From the NCBI GenBank assembly GCA_021234155.1, contig JAJEKV010000017.1, positions 21,235,449 through 21,299,448 of the forward strand: a stretch of 64,000 nt of DNA, read 5' to 3'. Origin of the DNA: Isoetes taiwanensis. Taxonomy: Eukaryota > Streptophyta > Lycopodiopsida > Isoetales > Isoetaceae. A program made the translations under genes and the position numbers. Numbering within the stretch: the first letter of the stretch is position 1; every line of letters starts with the position of its first letter. Of this stretch, positions 11,546-23,300 are shown piece after piece. The notes beneath the pieces were generated by a model that was given only the letters and a program-made list of their open reading frames with translations, did not search any database and was not told the DNA's origin.

Positions 11546-12958
11546 AGGAAAAGCGAATCTGTCCTTTGGCTGCTGCTACCAAATCCGACCAGCCAGGCTT
11601 GCAAAACATGGTATCTTGTAAGCAAACTGCAAACAGATTGATACACCTGGAAAATCTTGAAAGGCCAGTGTTTTAAAAAAATCCGTTGACGGTAACAAAA
11701 GCAGAGAGCCGATTTCGCCACAAGTCTCCATTCAAACATTTACTGCATCAAGCCGCCCTCTCTGCCTCCGTTGATGCATTTGCTGCATCAAGCCGCACTC
11801 TCTGCCTCTGCTCCACTGCCATTGCCAAAAAAAGAAGGGAGCATCCCTTCGTATCCACGCCCTAAAAAAACGGCCTCCAATTTCTTTTTTATTCTTCTTA
11901 ACCTTTCAAAAGAAAAGCTATCTAAAAACCCAAAAAAGCAACATAACCTCTAAATGACATTAAGCTCCTCAAATATGGCAATATATACTGTTTTCTATAT
12001 AATACGCCATAGGAATCTTAGCCCAACCATGCGAGAAAACCCCTTCACAAATACCAAACTCAAACGTTGGAAGTTTATTGCTTGAATCATAGAAACTACA
12101 CAAATGTATATAGTGGACAAGCATGGAAGAAAATCATCCACCCTTGAACTCCAGATTCTCTTCGAGCATTTTGAAACAATATCTGAAGGTTTGTGAATGA
12201 CCAGAATGTTCACACGAGTGGTACTCAAGAAATATAGCAGTACATGTGTATGGCATGTTCAAATAAGCGCTAGATGTGTAAAACAAGACCAGACATAAGG
12301 GTAGCCGTTTTAATAAAGGTTATAAACACCTATTGAATAAACAAGGCATTGTCTCGGAGCAAATCAGCAAACTAGCTGTCTTCTCTAAATAATTAATGCA
12401 CATAAACTTCCAACGTTTGAGTTTGGTATTTGTGAAGGGGTTTTCTCGCATGGTTGGGCTAAGATTCCTATGGCGTATTGTATAGAAAACAGTATATATT
12501 GCCATATTTGAGGAGCTTAGGTTATGTTGCTTTTTTGGGTTTTTAGCTAGCTTTTCTTTTGAAAGGTTAAGAAGAATAAAAAAGAAATTGGAGGCCGTTT
12601 TTTTAGGGCGTGGATAAGAAGGATGCTCCCTTTTTTTGGCAATGGCGGTGGAGCAGAGGCGCGAGAGTGCAAATTTGATGCAAAGAAATGCATCAACGGA
12701 GGCAGAGAGTGCGGCTTGATGCAGCAAATGCATCAACGGAGGCAGAGAGGGCGGCTTGATGCAGTAAATGTTTGAATGGAGGCTTGTGGCGAAATCGGCT
12801 CTCTGCTTTTGTTACCGTCAACGGATTTTTTTAAAACACTAGCCTTTCAAGATTTTCCAGGTGTATCAATCTGCTTGCAGTTTGCTTACAAGATACCATG
12901 TTTTGCAAGTCTGGCTGGTCGGATTTGGTAGCAGCGAAACAAAGGACGAGATTCGCTT
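11546..12958. repeat. Large foldback: inverted repeat arms about 530 bp, loop about 325 bp
   Basis: The left arm (about 11546-12077) is the near-perfect reverse complement of the right arm (about 12403-12958); the loop is 12078-12402. Anchors: TCAAACGTTGGAAGTTTA at 12060-12077 pairs with TAAACTTCCAACGTTTGA at 12403, and ATGGTATCTTGTAAGC near 11608 pairs with GCTTACAAGATACCAT near 12885. A 45-bp internal tandem unit (GATGCA...GGAGGCAGAGAG) is present twice in the left arm and three times in the right. A further short match, GCTTTTCCTGCTTTCCCC, at 13113 pairs with the outer left arm, as if about 150 bp had been inserted into the right arm. The open frames in the arms mirror each other and are not taken as genes. 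Confidence 0.9.
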
Positions 12959-13149
12959 GTGCCTAAGGAATAACCGAGGGTGTCCAGGAAGTCCAAAAAG
13001 TCAGTCCGTTATCTGTTTTTATAATCGATTCCTCCCTTTTTCCTTTTGAAAAGATCTTCCTAGATTAGCTCGACCCGACCCCTTTTCTTGCAGAACAATC
13101 TGGTAAAAGGCCGATGCTTTTCCTGCTTTCCCCTTTTCGCCATTTATTT

Positions 13150-15610
13150 TGATATGCAAAACCACATTTTGCTCTGATCTGAGATTTCAGCAAGTTATAG
13201 AAACCCGAGAAAGCAAGAAAATCATGAGCAACGCTAATTTGTGGCATGTGCATTTATGCATTTATGCTGCTGCTTGCTTGTAGCATTTATGCAGAATAGG
13301 TAAAATAGAATTAGCAGGGTTTTGATGAGGCCGACTTGGCCTGGAGGTTCCAATCCTGCGGCCATCTGTGTATGTTGTACAGGATCCACTGAGGCAGTTT
13401 AGTTTAGCAGGGAGACCATGGTTTTGTAGAAATTGTTAATGCTATGGTTTATTATGTGAATGCTATTTTCAATCGACACCATAGGAAATGGCATGGTGAT
13501 TTTTCGGTAAAATGTTAATAGCCATGGATCTGGCACAATACCAGGAATATGCCGCCAATCAATGGCCCCCAATCAACGTCGAGCAAAAAACCCATAATAC
13601 ATTGAAAATAGAGTTATACTTGAATATATATGACGAAACTAAATGGTAAAAGACCTTGTTTATAATTGCAAATTAATAGATGACATCTGTGCTTCAAGAA
13701 ACAAATAAGAAGAGCTTCAAGAATAATTTGTTATGGCATGAATTATAAATGCGTATAAAATCTACATTAAACACTGGCGCCACTCTCTAACAAGTTATAG
13801 CTTATGTTTAATGACATTAACCAATTGGAAGTGGTCAAGGAGCCTAAGAAAGTATATTACCACAATGATTACTTCAGAATGTGCAACATCCTGCATTCAA
13901 GCTTATGGTCTAGATGTGCATGTTTAGGTTTTATTTCATGTGAGAGACAAACCGAAAGGATGGCGAGAGTCAATGTCAAGGTAGCCAAAGCATGTATGCA
14001 GAGAGACTTGGTGACATAAAACCTATATAGGGATACTATTCTATGTCAAAATTTTGGAAATTCAAAGTAAACTCCTGCCACGCATTTCTCTGCAGGTCAA
14101 TCTGCATGCAACGATGTTATGAAACATAAACAGGTGGTCAAATGAAATTAACACTGGCCTTGGCAACGTATAATGCATGCCAGAGTTCAAATGGATAAGT
14201 TGTAAGATTGAAAACCTAGATGTAAATGCATGTGATGCTGTTTTATAGTTTTAGCCATGTGTAAGCACATACAAAATGAACATGCAGCAGCAATGGACAT
14301 AACCATAAACAAAATTTATTAAGGCTGGCTGAGACTTAGAATGGTTATGCCACGATGAGGACAAGGATATGGTAAACTAAAGGTTAAATGTTCAGAGCCT
14401 CCTGCTATATATGCCTTTGATGTTTTTGTCTTGCTTATTTAAACAGAATAACAATGTTGGACCAACAAACCCGAAGCTTTCATTTTAACAATACCAAGAA
14501 AAATCCTGCAATCTGCACTGATAGGAAATGATCCTATGAATGAAAAGAGAAACAAACTAAAAATTTATATAAAAAGTTGCCGTAATATCAATGCAAGTCT
14601 TCCCATGCCATGTTTCATGCTTCTCCGCCACTGCTCTAAATCTCGCTCAGATGCTTGTTGAAGGATATAGTAATAGGAAGAAAATGGGGAGATTGTTTGA
14701 AGCAAGGACAGTTATTTCATTTCCAAACTTTGTTAAGATCTAAAATCAAGTCAAATAATAACAATAAACAGGTCAAATACCATCCCAACCAAGCACATAT
14801 TGTATTTCCCAACAATCACTATTCCAAAACTTAAGTTAAACCAAGCAGTGCAAACATATTGTTTATACCTGTATATTACTCTGGTGCTTGTCTCTTGAAT
14901 AACCGAGTAAAGTAGCTCCTGGATGGGGAACCACGCCCAGGATAGCACAAAAGCCTTCTCTATCTCTGGATACAATGCACCAACAGGGTACCTTAGTTTT
15001 CGTAGGCATGTTCTCCCTATAGAAGAACAGATTGAGATGCATCTTAAAGCAAAGGATTGAGAGCAGAAGGTACAAGGTAACAAAATCTCTACCATTCTCA
15101 TTACAACAGAACAGGTTTAGATGCATCTTCATATCTAAGGTATATTCGTTAAATACTGTCTCTGCATGAGTTTGAAGAGATTGGTTTCCTATCAACGTGA
15201 GAATGGTATGTGTGCAGGGTTAGGTCCACTTTGAAGTCCTGTAGGTGCATTAAGATGAAGGGTCTACAATGCTTCATATCAGGTCATACCATGCTTCCAT
15301 TTTTGTTATACCTAGAACATGCATCACAAATAAGCTTTTTGACAATAAGATAAGACAGTTAGGCTAAGAAATTTGAGAAAGCCCAGTATTGCAATACACT
15401 ACATGCTGGCATTTGAAGCACAAAAACAATAAATGTTTCAAAAAACGTGTGTTTACTCTATTATCGTAATATTTCTTCAGTAAATTTGCTGAAGACAGCA
15501 GAATACAGTGTATAGGATGTATTTGAAGTTTTCTGAAATAAGAAAATAGAATCAAATTGATGCAAGTCATTTAAATTAAAAAACCTAAACCTGATGGTTC
15601 AATGACGGGC
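13150..15610. other. No gene recognised
   Basis: AT-rich, with many short frames and no domain. A minus frame (14863-15195) contains two similar segments around MHLNLF near 15020 and 15120, which is a short local duplication. I could not assign a function to it. Confidence 0.4.
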
Positions 15611-15612
15611 AA

Positions 15613-15840
15613 TCAGATGATTGATGCCAATGCTGGATTTGTTCCAAAGCTCCCAAAAACTTTGATCTGCCTTGCTGAACCCAATATGTTGTGCAGCAAA
15701 AAACTGGCATTAAAGAGGAGTTGCGGGCACATGTAGCCTTTATGATCATGATCAAGTTCATTCATGATCAATGCTGCATAGTCTTCTGCTTGTTCTTCCA
15801 AGATAGAAAGCTTGTTTGCATGGTAAAAAAGCAGCCCAAC
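15613..15840 (-). pseudogene. RBOH (NADPH oxidase) exon relic
   Basis: The minus strand after a TTTCATTGCAG acceptor at about 15841 reads ANKLSILEEQAEDYAALIMN, then ELDHDHKGYM. This is the conserved segment just after the first EF-hand of plant respiratory burst oxidases (ANKLSxLxEQAxEYAALIMEELDPDxxGYI). The following ELWQLE block is degraded. Known: RBOH proteins are plasma-membrane oxidases producing superoxide from NADPH. No heme-binding or FAD/NADPH-binding exons were seen nearby, so only one exon is supported. It may be a relic or a captured fragment. Confidence 0.6.
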
Positions 15841-16094
15841 CTGCAATGAAAACATTAAATTCTAAGAAGCGTTGGGAGGAATTTGATAAATCAAATAGTG
15901 ATCAAGTTCTCATCTGCCATCGCCAGTACAATGCCAAGCCTTTTTTGCCATCGCCATCATAGTGCTGTAGCTGGATCTGTCCTCACCAGCTTATAAGGCT
16001 TTACAACAGGAAGTCCTCCGACATTCAATCTAAGCCTTCATTTAAGCCTCCTCTTCAGATCTGCACCTTTTATTTGGTATAGAACTAGCATATT

Positions 16095-16145
16095 CTATTA
16101 TCAACTCCAGCCCTAGGGTTTGCCTTTCGGGCAACCCAAAAAGAG
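16095..16145 (-). repeat. Dispersed palindromic repeat, copy 2 (short)
   Basis: GGGTTTGCC, TTTC, GGGCAACCC near 16118, preceded by ATTCTATTATC words as in the other copies. It is truncated relative to 20190. Confidence 0.5.
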
Positions 16146-16417
16146 CAATGATATATAAGCTGAAAATATGGAGGAAAGATTGTAGTCTTGTTTCAAACAA
16201 ACATGATTCTAATTGTAATTGCCACTTTCAGGTAAGTTTTAGAACCTGGTAGAAGAAAGAACAAAGACATAATCATCATGCTTGTACATGGGATGTTTTA
16301 TTGCATCGTATGCTAGTATTTAGCAGCAATACAAATTAAACCATGTTCAATATGCGAAACTCGATGATCACCAATTGCGTGTTGAATATATTATGTTACA
16401 AAAACTATGAGTATTCT

Positions 16418-17932
16418 TTAAACTATGTCATTATGACCATCTGACTGTAGTGGAGATCCATGTAGAAATTTAGAAATCTTCAACGCTGAAAAGATGTCAC
16501 AGCTGGGTAGAAAACCCTGTCTTGTAATTGGGTCATATGTCCTTTCAAGAACATCCTCTTTCCGTGTATCTGACGGGCCAGCTGCAAACTCAACAAGTAT
16601 AAGTGGCAATGCTTTATATTGTAACCCATTGAAATAAATGCAGATAATAGAAGAAAGTATAAAAAGTGATATTGTATCGAGGGAGAAGGAAGCAACATCT
16701 GCACTGCTAAAGAACCTTATTGAGATGAACCTTAGCCATTGGAGTGGCCTTGTTTAGACTACAGGGTTGGAAAGATGCTTACAATTGTGGATTTGAATAT
16801 GCCTGACCAAGAAAACTATACGACGGAAACCTTAGGTGGGATCAAGGTAATAACAAATCTAACAAAGGTGCTCTGTCCTATACTAAGTTTTTATTTGCAA
16901 TTTTAAAAACTAATTATGTGAAACTACTAGAGATGAAACTGCACTGCTGAACCTCGCCATTGGAGTGGCCTTGTTTAGATTTCAGGCTTTAAGATGCTTA
17001 CAATTGTGGATTTAGATATGCCGACAAAGAAAACTGTAATGACAGAAACCTCTGGTGGGCTCAAGGTATTGACAAATCTAACAAAGGTGCTCCGTCCCTA
17101 TCCTAAATTTTTATTTGCAATTTAAAAACTAATTATGTGAAACTACATGTAGCATTCCAAAATCACATACTAATTTCATCTTCTTCAGTCAATGATTTGA
17201 AATGCAGGCCATTAAGTTTCAACTGTAAGATAAGAAAAGCTTGGCCAATTGTTACTTCCAAGGGACTCACCTTCCCTGACTTTCCTCTGGCCAAGAATTT
17301 CGGGCCTTGGAATGATGCTACCAGAAGCAGAATTACCAGCTGATATTCGGATCCGTGTTCCATCCTCTAAAAATCGAAAATTTATTCTGCATGGAGACCT
17401 GAAGCCAGAACGTCTTCAGACTACATATTATGAACAAAACATATAATGCAATGTAGAAAGCTGAGGCATAAAACTAAATTGAATTGGAAGTTGGTTGAAA
17501 CATGGCTACTTATAAGAATATTTTCCACATGAGGCATACCCTGACACAGGATCAATATGTTGGACATTTGAAACATGGATGGAGGCCTCCATAGTTACGA
17601 TCCCCCCAGGGCTATCTGCTGTTCTTTTTAAGATGCTTTTTGACCTGCATTTTTGCAGGAAGTTTAACCAATGGTACTCGAACTAAAGAAATGTTAAACA
17701 AAGCTTACCAAATTTCTGCCTTCGACAATAACACGGTTGTCTCTCCGGAATACTTTCCTAACAGTTCCTGTTAAACCCTTATCCTTGCCAGTCATGATCA
17801 TGACCTAAAATACAATGGGAATTCATATATTTTAGCACTGGAGCAATCGAAATCAGTAGTAGGCAGTAGTACCTTGTCCCCTCTGAGGATCTTCCATTGC
17901 GAGAAACTCTTCTGTGCAGCCTTCCATCCCAT
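16418..17932 (-). CDS. Organellar (mitochondrial-type) ribosomal protein uL24, KOW domain, five exons
   Basis: A nuclear gene for a bacterial-type L24, which helps start large-subunit assembly. Exons on the minus strand: 17932-17873 (start MGWKAAQKSF, end ILRGDK), 17804-17709 (VMIMTGKDKGLTGTV, the KOW motif, to VIVEGRNL), 17644-17540 (VKKHL, then IVTMEASIHVSNVQHIDPVSG in two blocks), 17398-17271 (FRFLEDGTRIRIS, SGSIIPRPEILGQ), 16581-16418 (AGPSDTRKEDVLERTYDP to the stop). Each junction has GT and AG and keeps phase. The product is about 183 aa, somewhat longer than the plant family (about 160) because the last exon runs past the usual end. Exon 3 is 105 nt where 104 keeps frame: one extra A in a run of five (17625-17635) shifts it. 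I treat that as a probable sequence error, but a true null is possible. Confidence 0.85.
16735..17145. repeat. Tandem duplication inside intron 4 of the uL24 gene
   Basis: The segment beginning GCCATTGGAGTGGCC at 16735 recurs at 16957, a period of about 222 bp. Both copies end in AACTAATTATGTGAAACTAC (about 16928 and 17145). Confidence 0.9.
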
Positions 17933-17976
17933 AGCCGATACGTTAGGGCAGAGAGAATGGTCAGGGTTTAAGTGCT

Positions 17977-18073
17977 AGGGAACCTGCCGGTTGGAGCGGT
18001 TTCCGGCCGTAAACCGGCGGCGGCGCCGCCTGCCGGTTTACGGCCGGAAACCGCGACAACCGGCAGGCTCCCT
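17977..18073. repeat. 97-bp GC-rich palindrome 45 bp upstream of the uL24 start codon
   Basis: Arms pair about the centre 18025. CGGTTTCCGGCCGTAAACCG at 17997 is matched by its exact complement ending at 18053, CCTGCCGGTT (17983) by AACCGGCAGG (18058), and AGGGA by TCCCT at the outer edge. The only gaps are a 4-base side bulge on each arm and the small tip. It lies in the promoter or 5' leader of uL24. Confidence 0.9.
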
Positions 18074-18489
18074 CACGTAAACCGCCGGAAGGCGAAATTC
18101 CGGCGATCCAAAAAGGAAATAGTATTTTTCCCTTTTTTCGTCATTTTTTTTTTCCTTTTCGAGCTTCGGCGATGGCGAACTTCCGGAGCTTCGGCGATGG
18201 CGATCTCCGTCGTCGTCGAGGCGCTTGCAAACTTTTTTGTTTTTTTCTGCTGCTGGAGCTTGGAGCTACCTATGGAGCGGCTATTTGCTTACAATGGACG
18301 AGTTTTTTAGTGTTTCCGCTTAATCTTGTTGCTAAAGGTTATTTTGAGTTTGAAAGATCTTTATCTTCTGTTCTGCTTCTATTTTCCTTTTGTTCGGACA
18401 GTAGAACAGAGGCGAGATACAACATTGTTTGCAGGCGCAAAGGTTTTTCGAGCTTCTTGCAACCATTTTGGAAGATCAGCAGCTTAGAT

Positions 18490-18552
18490 CAGAGGTTTTG
18501 AAGCAGAGGCCAGAGGTTTTGAAGCAGAGGTCAGAGCTTTTGAAGCAGGGAA
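18490..18552. repeat. Three tandem 21-bp units
   Basis: CAGAGGTTTTGAAGCAGAGG repeats at 18490, 18511 and 18532, the last slightly altered. It sits in a stretch with no recognised gene. Confidence 0.85.
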
Positions 18553-18559
18553 GAGAGTT

Positions 18560-20185
18560 TAACTGGTTTGTTTGCATGCGGCATGAAGAAGCACATATCT
18601 GATTGTTTGAAAGAAGCTTACGACCCTATTTGCCATGGTTTCGGGTAGGAGAAGAGTGGGCATGTAGAATCTTGGGGTTTTAGCTTGGAATCCGAGAAAA
18701 GCATGGATGTGGTAGCTGTTAGACTCAAGCAAATCAGTGGCTTGCATAGCAGGGATTCATTCTTTGAAATATATGTAAGTTTTCCTGATTAATGAAATTG
18801 TTATCCGATCTGTATTAAATCTGTGTAAAGGCTCATGGCATGAGGCGATACTTCTCTCAGGACATAATGCCAGCTCCTCTGCATCTCAGCTATGGCGGAA
18901 ATCGTTGGCATGCTGATTAAATCTTGTAAAAAATCCGTGTAAAGCAGTATTAAGTCTTGTAAAATACAACTGTAAATAAACTGGTGTTGTAAAATAACAG
19001 TAAATAAACTTGTGGCGGCGCTCTAAAAGCGGCCCACCGAGAAACCCCTGCAAAAATTACCCGTTTTAAAAAACATCAAAAATCGAGGAATTTAAGCCTT
19101 ACGTTTTACGAAACATTTAAAACGGAATAAATAAAAATGTTTATTTTTCTATCCCGGTTTGAGTTTTATTCATTATTTTTCATTAAGTTATCGGGTTTTA
19201 CTATCCTTGATTCCGCCATTGGTCGTTGGAATATTCGTGTTCTATACCAAATCAAAGGGCCATTGAATTTTTCGTCACTAAAACACCTGCCACTTCCAAT
19301 GGTCCAAAAGCAATACATGGTTAGAAGGGGGAAAAAAAAAGGAAGCCTTGCCCGCTCCGGTTGCCGGCACGCCTTCACTGGCGGCCTCACACCATGCCGG
19401 GAATCAACCCAGGTCACGGCGTCCCCTCTACATGCAAAGCCTGCTCTGATCCAAGCAAAAAACCCAATAATCACCGCTGTATCCATACTCTCAATCTGCA
19501 TCTGTCGGACTCCATCTGCCCTGTTCTTCTTCGATTGCCCATAGACATATGAAGATGAGGAGGCTGCATCTCTTCAAGTTCTAAGGTCGAATCCAAACAA
19601 GAAGAAACGAAGGAAATGGCAAGAGATTGGTCGCGCTGATCCGCAATTCAGAAGATCCGCCATACAAGCCTCCCATCCATGCCCATGCCTGCTCAAAAAA
19701 GAAATCTGCATGCTTTCCTATCCTTCTATTGTTAAACCATGTCTCAGCCGATTTTTGCAATGCTCAAGCCAACAAGCACCCTATTTTTGGAATTCTCGGC
19801 CAAACAAGCAGCTCAAATCAGCTAAAAAATACGCTTTCTCTACGATTTTCCATACAATACCCAGCCAAAACCTAGGCCCAACCTTCGGTGAGATACCCTC
19901 CCGAAATACCAAACGAAATAATAGAACATTATAAACTAATAATTGAAACCCTTCCATACTTCAATACGGAAACCTTCCAATTTTTTGCGAAATCGGAAGG
20001 GTTTTCATATTAAAGCCCGGAAATACGGAAAGGTTTCCATATTGAAGCACGAAAGAGTTTCCACTAAAAATAAAATTCTTTAGGTGAAATTCTAATAATT
20101 AATTAACGTTGGATATCTTCATCGTTATTTAATTATTAACATTCAATTCCCATGGCTATTTTTGAAGAGGCTTTTCAATTGGAAA
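18560..20185. other. No gene recognised; a few local hairpins
   Basis: Contains an inverted pair GAAACCCTTCC / GGAAGGGTTTTC near 19945 and 19999, and GGAAAGGTTTCC-type words nearby. On the minus strand near 19400 the word GGGTTGATTCCCGG resembles a tRNA box B, but no tRNA fold was found. Frames here look random. Confidence 0.4.
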
Positions 20186-20370
20186 TGTTTTTTGGGTTGC
20201 CCCTAGGGGGGCAAACCCTTGTTTATGTGGGCTTTTGGCATATCCTAGGTATATACTAGAATATCCCTAGGATATCTTTGATGGCTAAAAACTTCGATTT
20301 CACATGGCTGGCGGTCACCATCGATGTTAAGGGCTTTGTCGTGCAAACCGGCTAACCGGCTGAAATCTAT
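20186..20370 (+). repeat. Dispersed palindromic repeat, copy 3
   Basis: Starts TTTGGGTTGCCCCTAGGGG, continues with GGCATATCC and GGTATATACTAG words, and ends in AAACCGGCTAACCGG. It is homologous over about 170 bp to the copy at 24984 in the same orientation. Confidence 0.75.
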
Positions 20371-23300
20371 AATCTGTGTGCATCAGGGGCTAACTCCCAG
20401 GAGGGGATCGGCTAGATTGATCTAGGGGGCCGAGTTCGAATGGCTCTCGGGTAACTCTAGGATTCCGGTCAATTTAGTTGGGTCATTCCATTTTCTATAT
20501 TTAAACTTCATTTTGACCAGATCGGATTTAGGATCTTAGGAGAGGCCGGGCTCATTGCATTCTTGGATTTTATAAGTGCTCAAGCTTCTTTTGAAGGAGG
20601 GATTCCATTTCGTCATTGCCGTTTTATTTGCCAATCTTGAATATGAGTGTGGGAAATCTTGAAAGTTATGGATATGTGGAACTAGATGTGTCCAGAACTG
20701 GGAGTAACAGTGCAATCCCGCCCTTTTAAATTTCTTAAGAATTTGAAAAGCTTTAAGATAACATAAGTTATATGCTTATGTTGGTATCGAGTATCTTGGC
20801 ATGCTTTTTGTACATGGTACCTTGGCACGCTTTCTTCCCTCATTTCTTTGTTGCTTTGGTGGAGTTGATATAAATTCAAGGATTTTGTGCTCTACACACA
20901 TAAGTCAATTGTAAAAGACTGTATTGTCTTCTATTGTGGCCCGGGATTTGAGGAACCATAACATGCCTTTGCCCTTTCTTGCATGTTATGTCCTCAGACG
21001 CTAGAGGTAGTCGATGATTTCGACCCCAGTGTAAGACATTCCTAGGCGATTGATTCTATGTTACATTCCCCTCGCTTTTTTCGGGAGGCCTCCCATTTTT
21101 GTCCCTCTGATTGCCCATGACGGAAATTTGGTCTTGGCCGAGGAAGCATATCAAAAGCGAAAGGAAGAGCCTACAAACTAGGTCATTTTAGTTGCAACTA
21201 AAGTTTATTTGGGTATCGGAATCTTTGCGACCAAATAAGACAACAATGGTGCATTTGTGGAGTTTTCAAACCTTGGTTGTGGCTCCAGTTATGAGAGCTT
21301 CTTTCTTGAGTTTGCGTGAGGTCGGCAACAAGGTATATGCTTCGTTAAATGTAGTGTCTTTGTGGATTAAAACATTTCCTCACTTGGCGTTGATGTAATT
21401 ATATCGAAATTTTGAAGGTCGGTGTAACGCTTGTTTCCAAGAACAAGAGGTATTTATTATAACAATTCTTGCTTTTGGCTATTTCTTGCACCTATTTTTG
21501 TCATGGCATATAGATATATCTATTCCTAAGCATATCTGTTTATTATTTCGATATGTTGCAAGCTTCTATATGTGAGCTCCACCATGTTCATGCATTTCGA
21601 TATAGATGCAAGCTTCTATCGTGGGCTTCACCATGTTCATCATATCCTCGCAAGTGCACCTAATGCCGTGACATGTAAATATTTCTGGCTTGTCAATCCC
21701 GTGATTTTGATAAGAAGGTGTCTCCCCCGTTGTGACGTATGCCCAGAGAGATAAAGCTGCAAATTTCCATCTCCAAGATGACCATAACCAAGCACTAAAA
21801 CTTTCGTATTCCTAGTTCTCTCACCTTGTAAGCTTGCATGCAGATAGATCTGCTCTGCTTGTTAATGCTGGCACCGCATTCAGCAAAATCAAATCATGGA
21901 ACAATTCAACCTTTCGTCTTCTCCACAAAGTGGGCCTCCTCGATCGGTATCCGGACTAAAGAGTGGGTTGTGCCATGGCAAAGCTTCGATGACCTCACAC
22001 TTTGAAGACAAGAAAAACCTAACCTGACCGTGGAATTCAAACTTGATAATTTTCTTCCTTGCAAAGTAAAACACTTTGGAGATGAATACTTTGGAAATAT
22101 TCGTGCATCTGATTCAAGAATTGACCTAGCCAAGGCTCAATCTTATGCCACTTTTCTGAAGCCTTTTTCCTCATGGGGAACTCCACTTATGCTCATGGAA
22201 TCATAGATGTCGGATCGAGCTGTATATTTTATTTGGTGATAACTCACATCTTTGCATAGAAATTGTGATTATGGTGTGTGCAAAAATGGTCAATGCAGGA
22301 TGTGTTAGCAATGGTATTGTGTACAAGGGATGCAAGCCAGCTGGTAGTAGCTACAATATGCGCTTAAAAAATAGAAGGTTACGGTTACTTTAGGTTCAAA
22401 TACTTCTTCCATGAATAGAAATGTCATTGTCGGAGCAGTTTTAGCAAGCCTTAATGCAAACATGCTATAAATCCTTCTGATACGTAGATTTGAACAAGAA
22501 AAACCACAACTTGCATGGTGATAATGATGATGTATTAATAGAAAGCTCTCTAAAAGAATATAGATTTTCTATGAAGCATAGCAAGTGGTTAAATATAACT
22601 TCTCACAATCTTTTGGTGCTGGAGGTTTTAACTTTTCTAGAAGGTATACAAGTTGCAAAGGAGAAATTAGAAATCGAACACCATCATAAGAAATTCTACA
22701 CAGGGATTTTAATAGCCAACGCCAAGATCTGGTGAATTTATTAGGATTATGAACCAGTGCCAAGATGAGCTTTCTTGTTTATGAGTAAATGACAAACAAT
22801 ATGGCTGTCAGGAACAAACCTCCTTTAAAATGGATACACAGATTTGAGATTGTTGTGGGAACTGCAAGGCGACTTGTATATTTGCATGAAAATGTCCAAA
22901 TAAGATCATTGGTTTAAATATGAAACAACATAAAACTCTTGTAGACGCAGTTAAAGAATGTAGATTTTGACATTTGTCGAAGATATTGATAGAAAGCATA
23001 CATGCTCTTTTGTCCCGAGTTCTCGGCGACCGACTGTTTTTTGTCGTCGGGGCATATGTCATAAAAGTTGCTTAAGAAGATGTCCGCATTAAGTTACTAG
23101 GATTTCAAATTTTGTAACACACCGCTTGATCCAAGTAATCAATATGTTTTTAGGTTTCTCGATCCGCAATCTTCTCGAAAGCGGTGAAAGCTTGAAGACA
23201 ACTAATGGATGAGCGTGTTGGTAAATAAAGGTCTTTGCTCATGATGTCAATGTATGGGCACTTGGCGATTAACTAACTAGAAGGTATCACGATTCTCATT

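Noticed and set aside
11771-12736. Two near-identical proteins starting MMHLLHQAALSAS on opposite strands
   Set aside because: They are mirror products of the foldback arms, with no domain and no codon signal beyond the repeat.
19390-19440. Possible tRNA or tRNA-derived SINE on the minus strand (GGGTTGATTCCCGG)
   Set aside because: Only a box-B-like word is present; no box A at the right distance and no cloverleaf.
20400-20460. GAGTTCGAATGG word resembling a tRNA T-loop
   Set aside because: The flanks do not form acceptor or anticodon stems.
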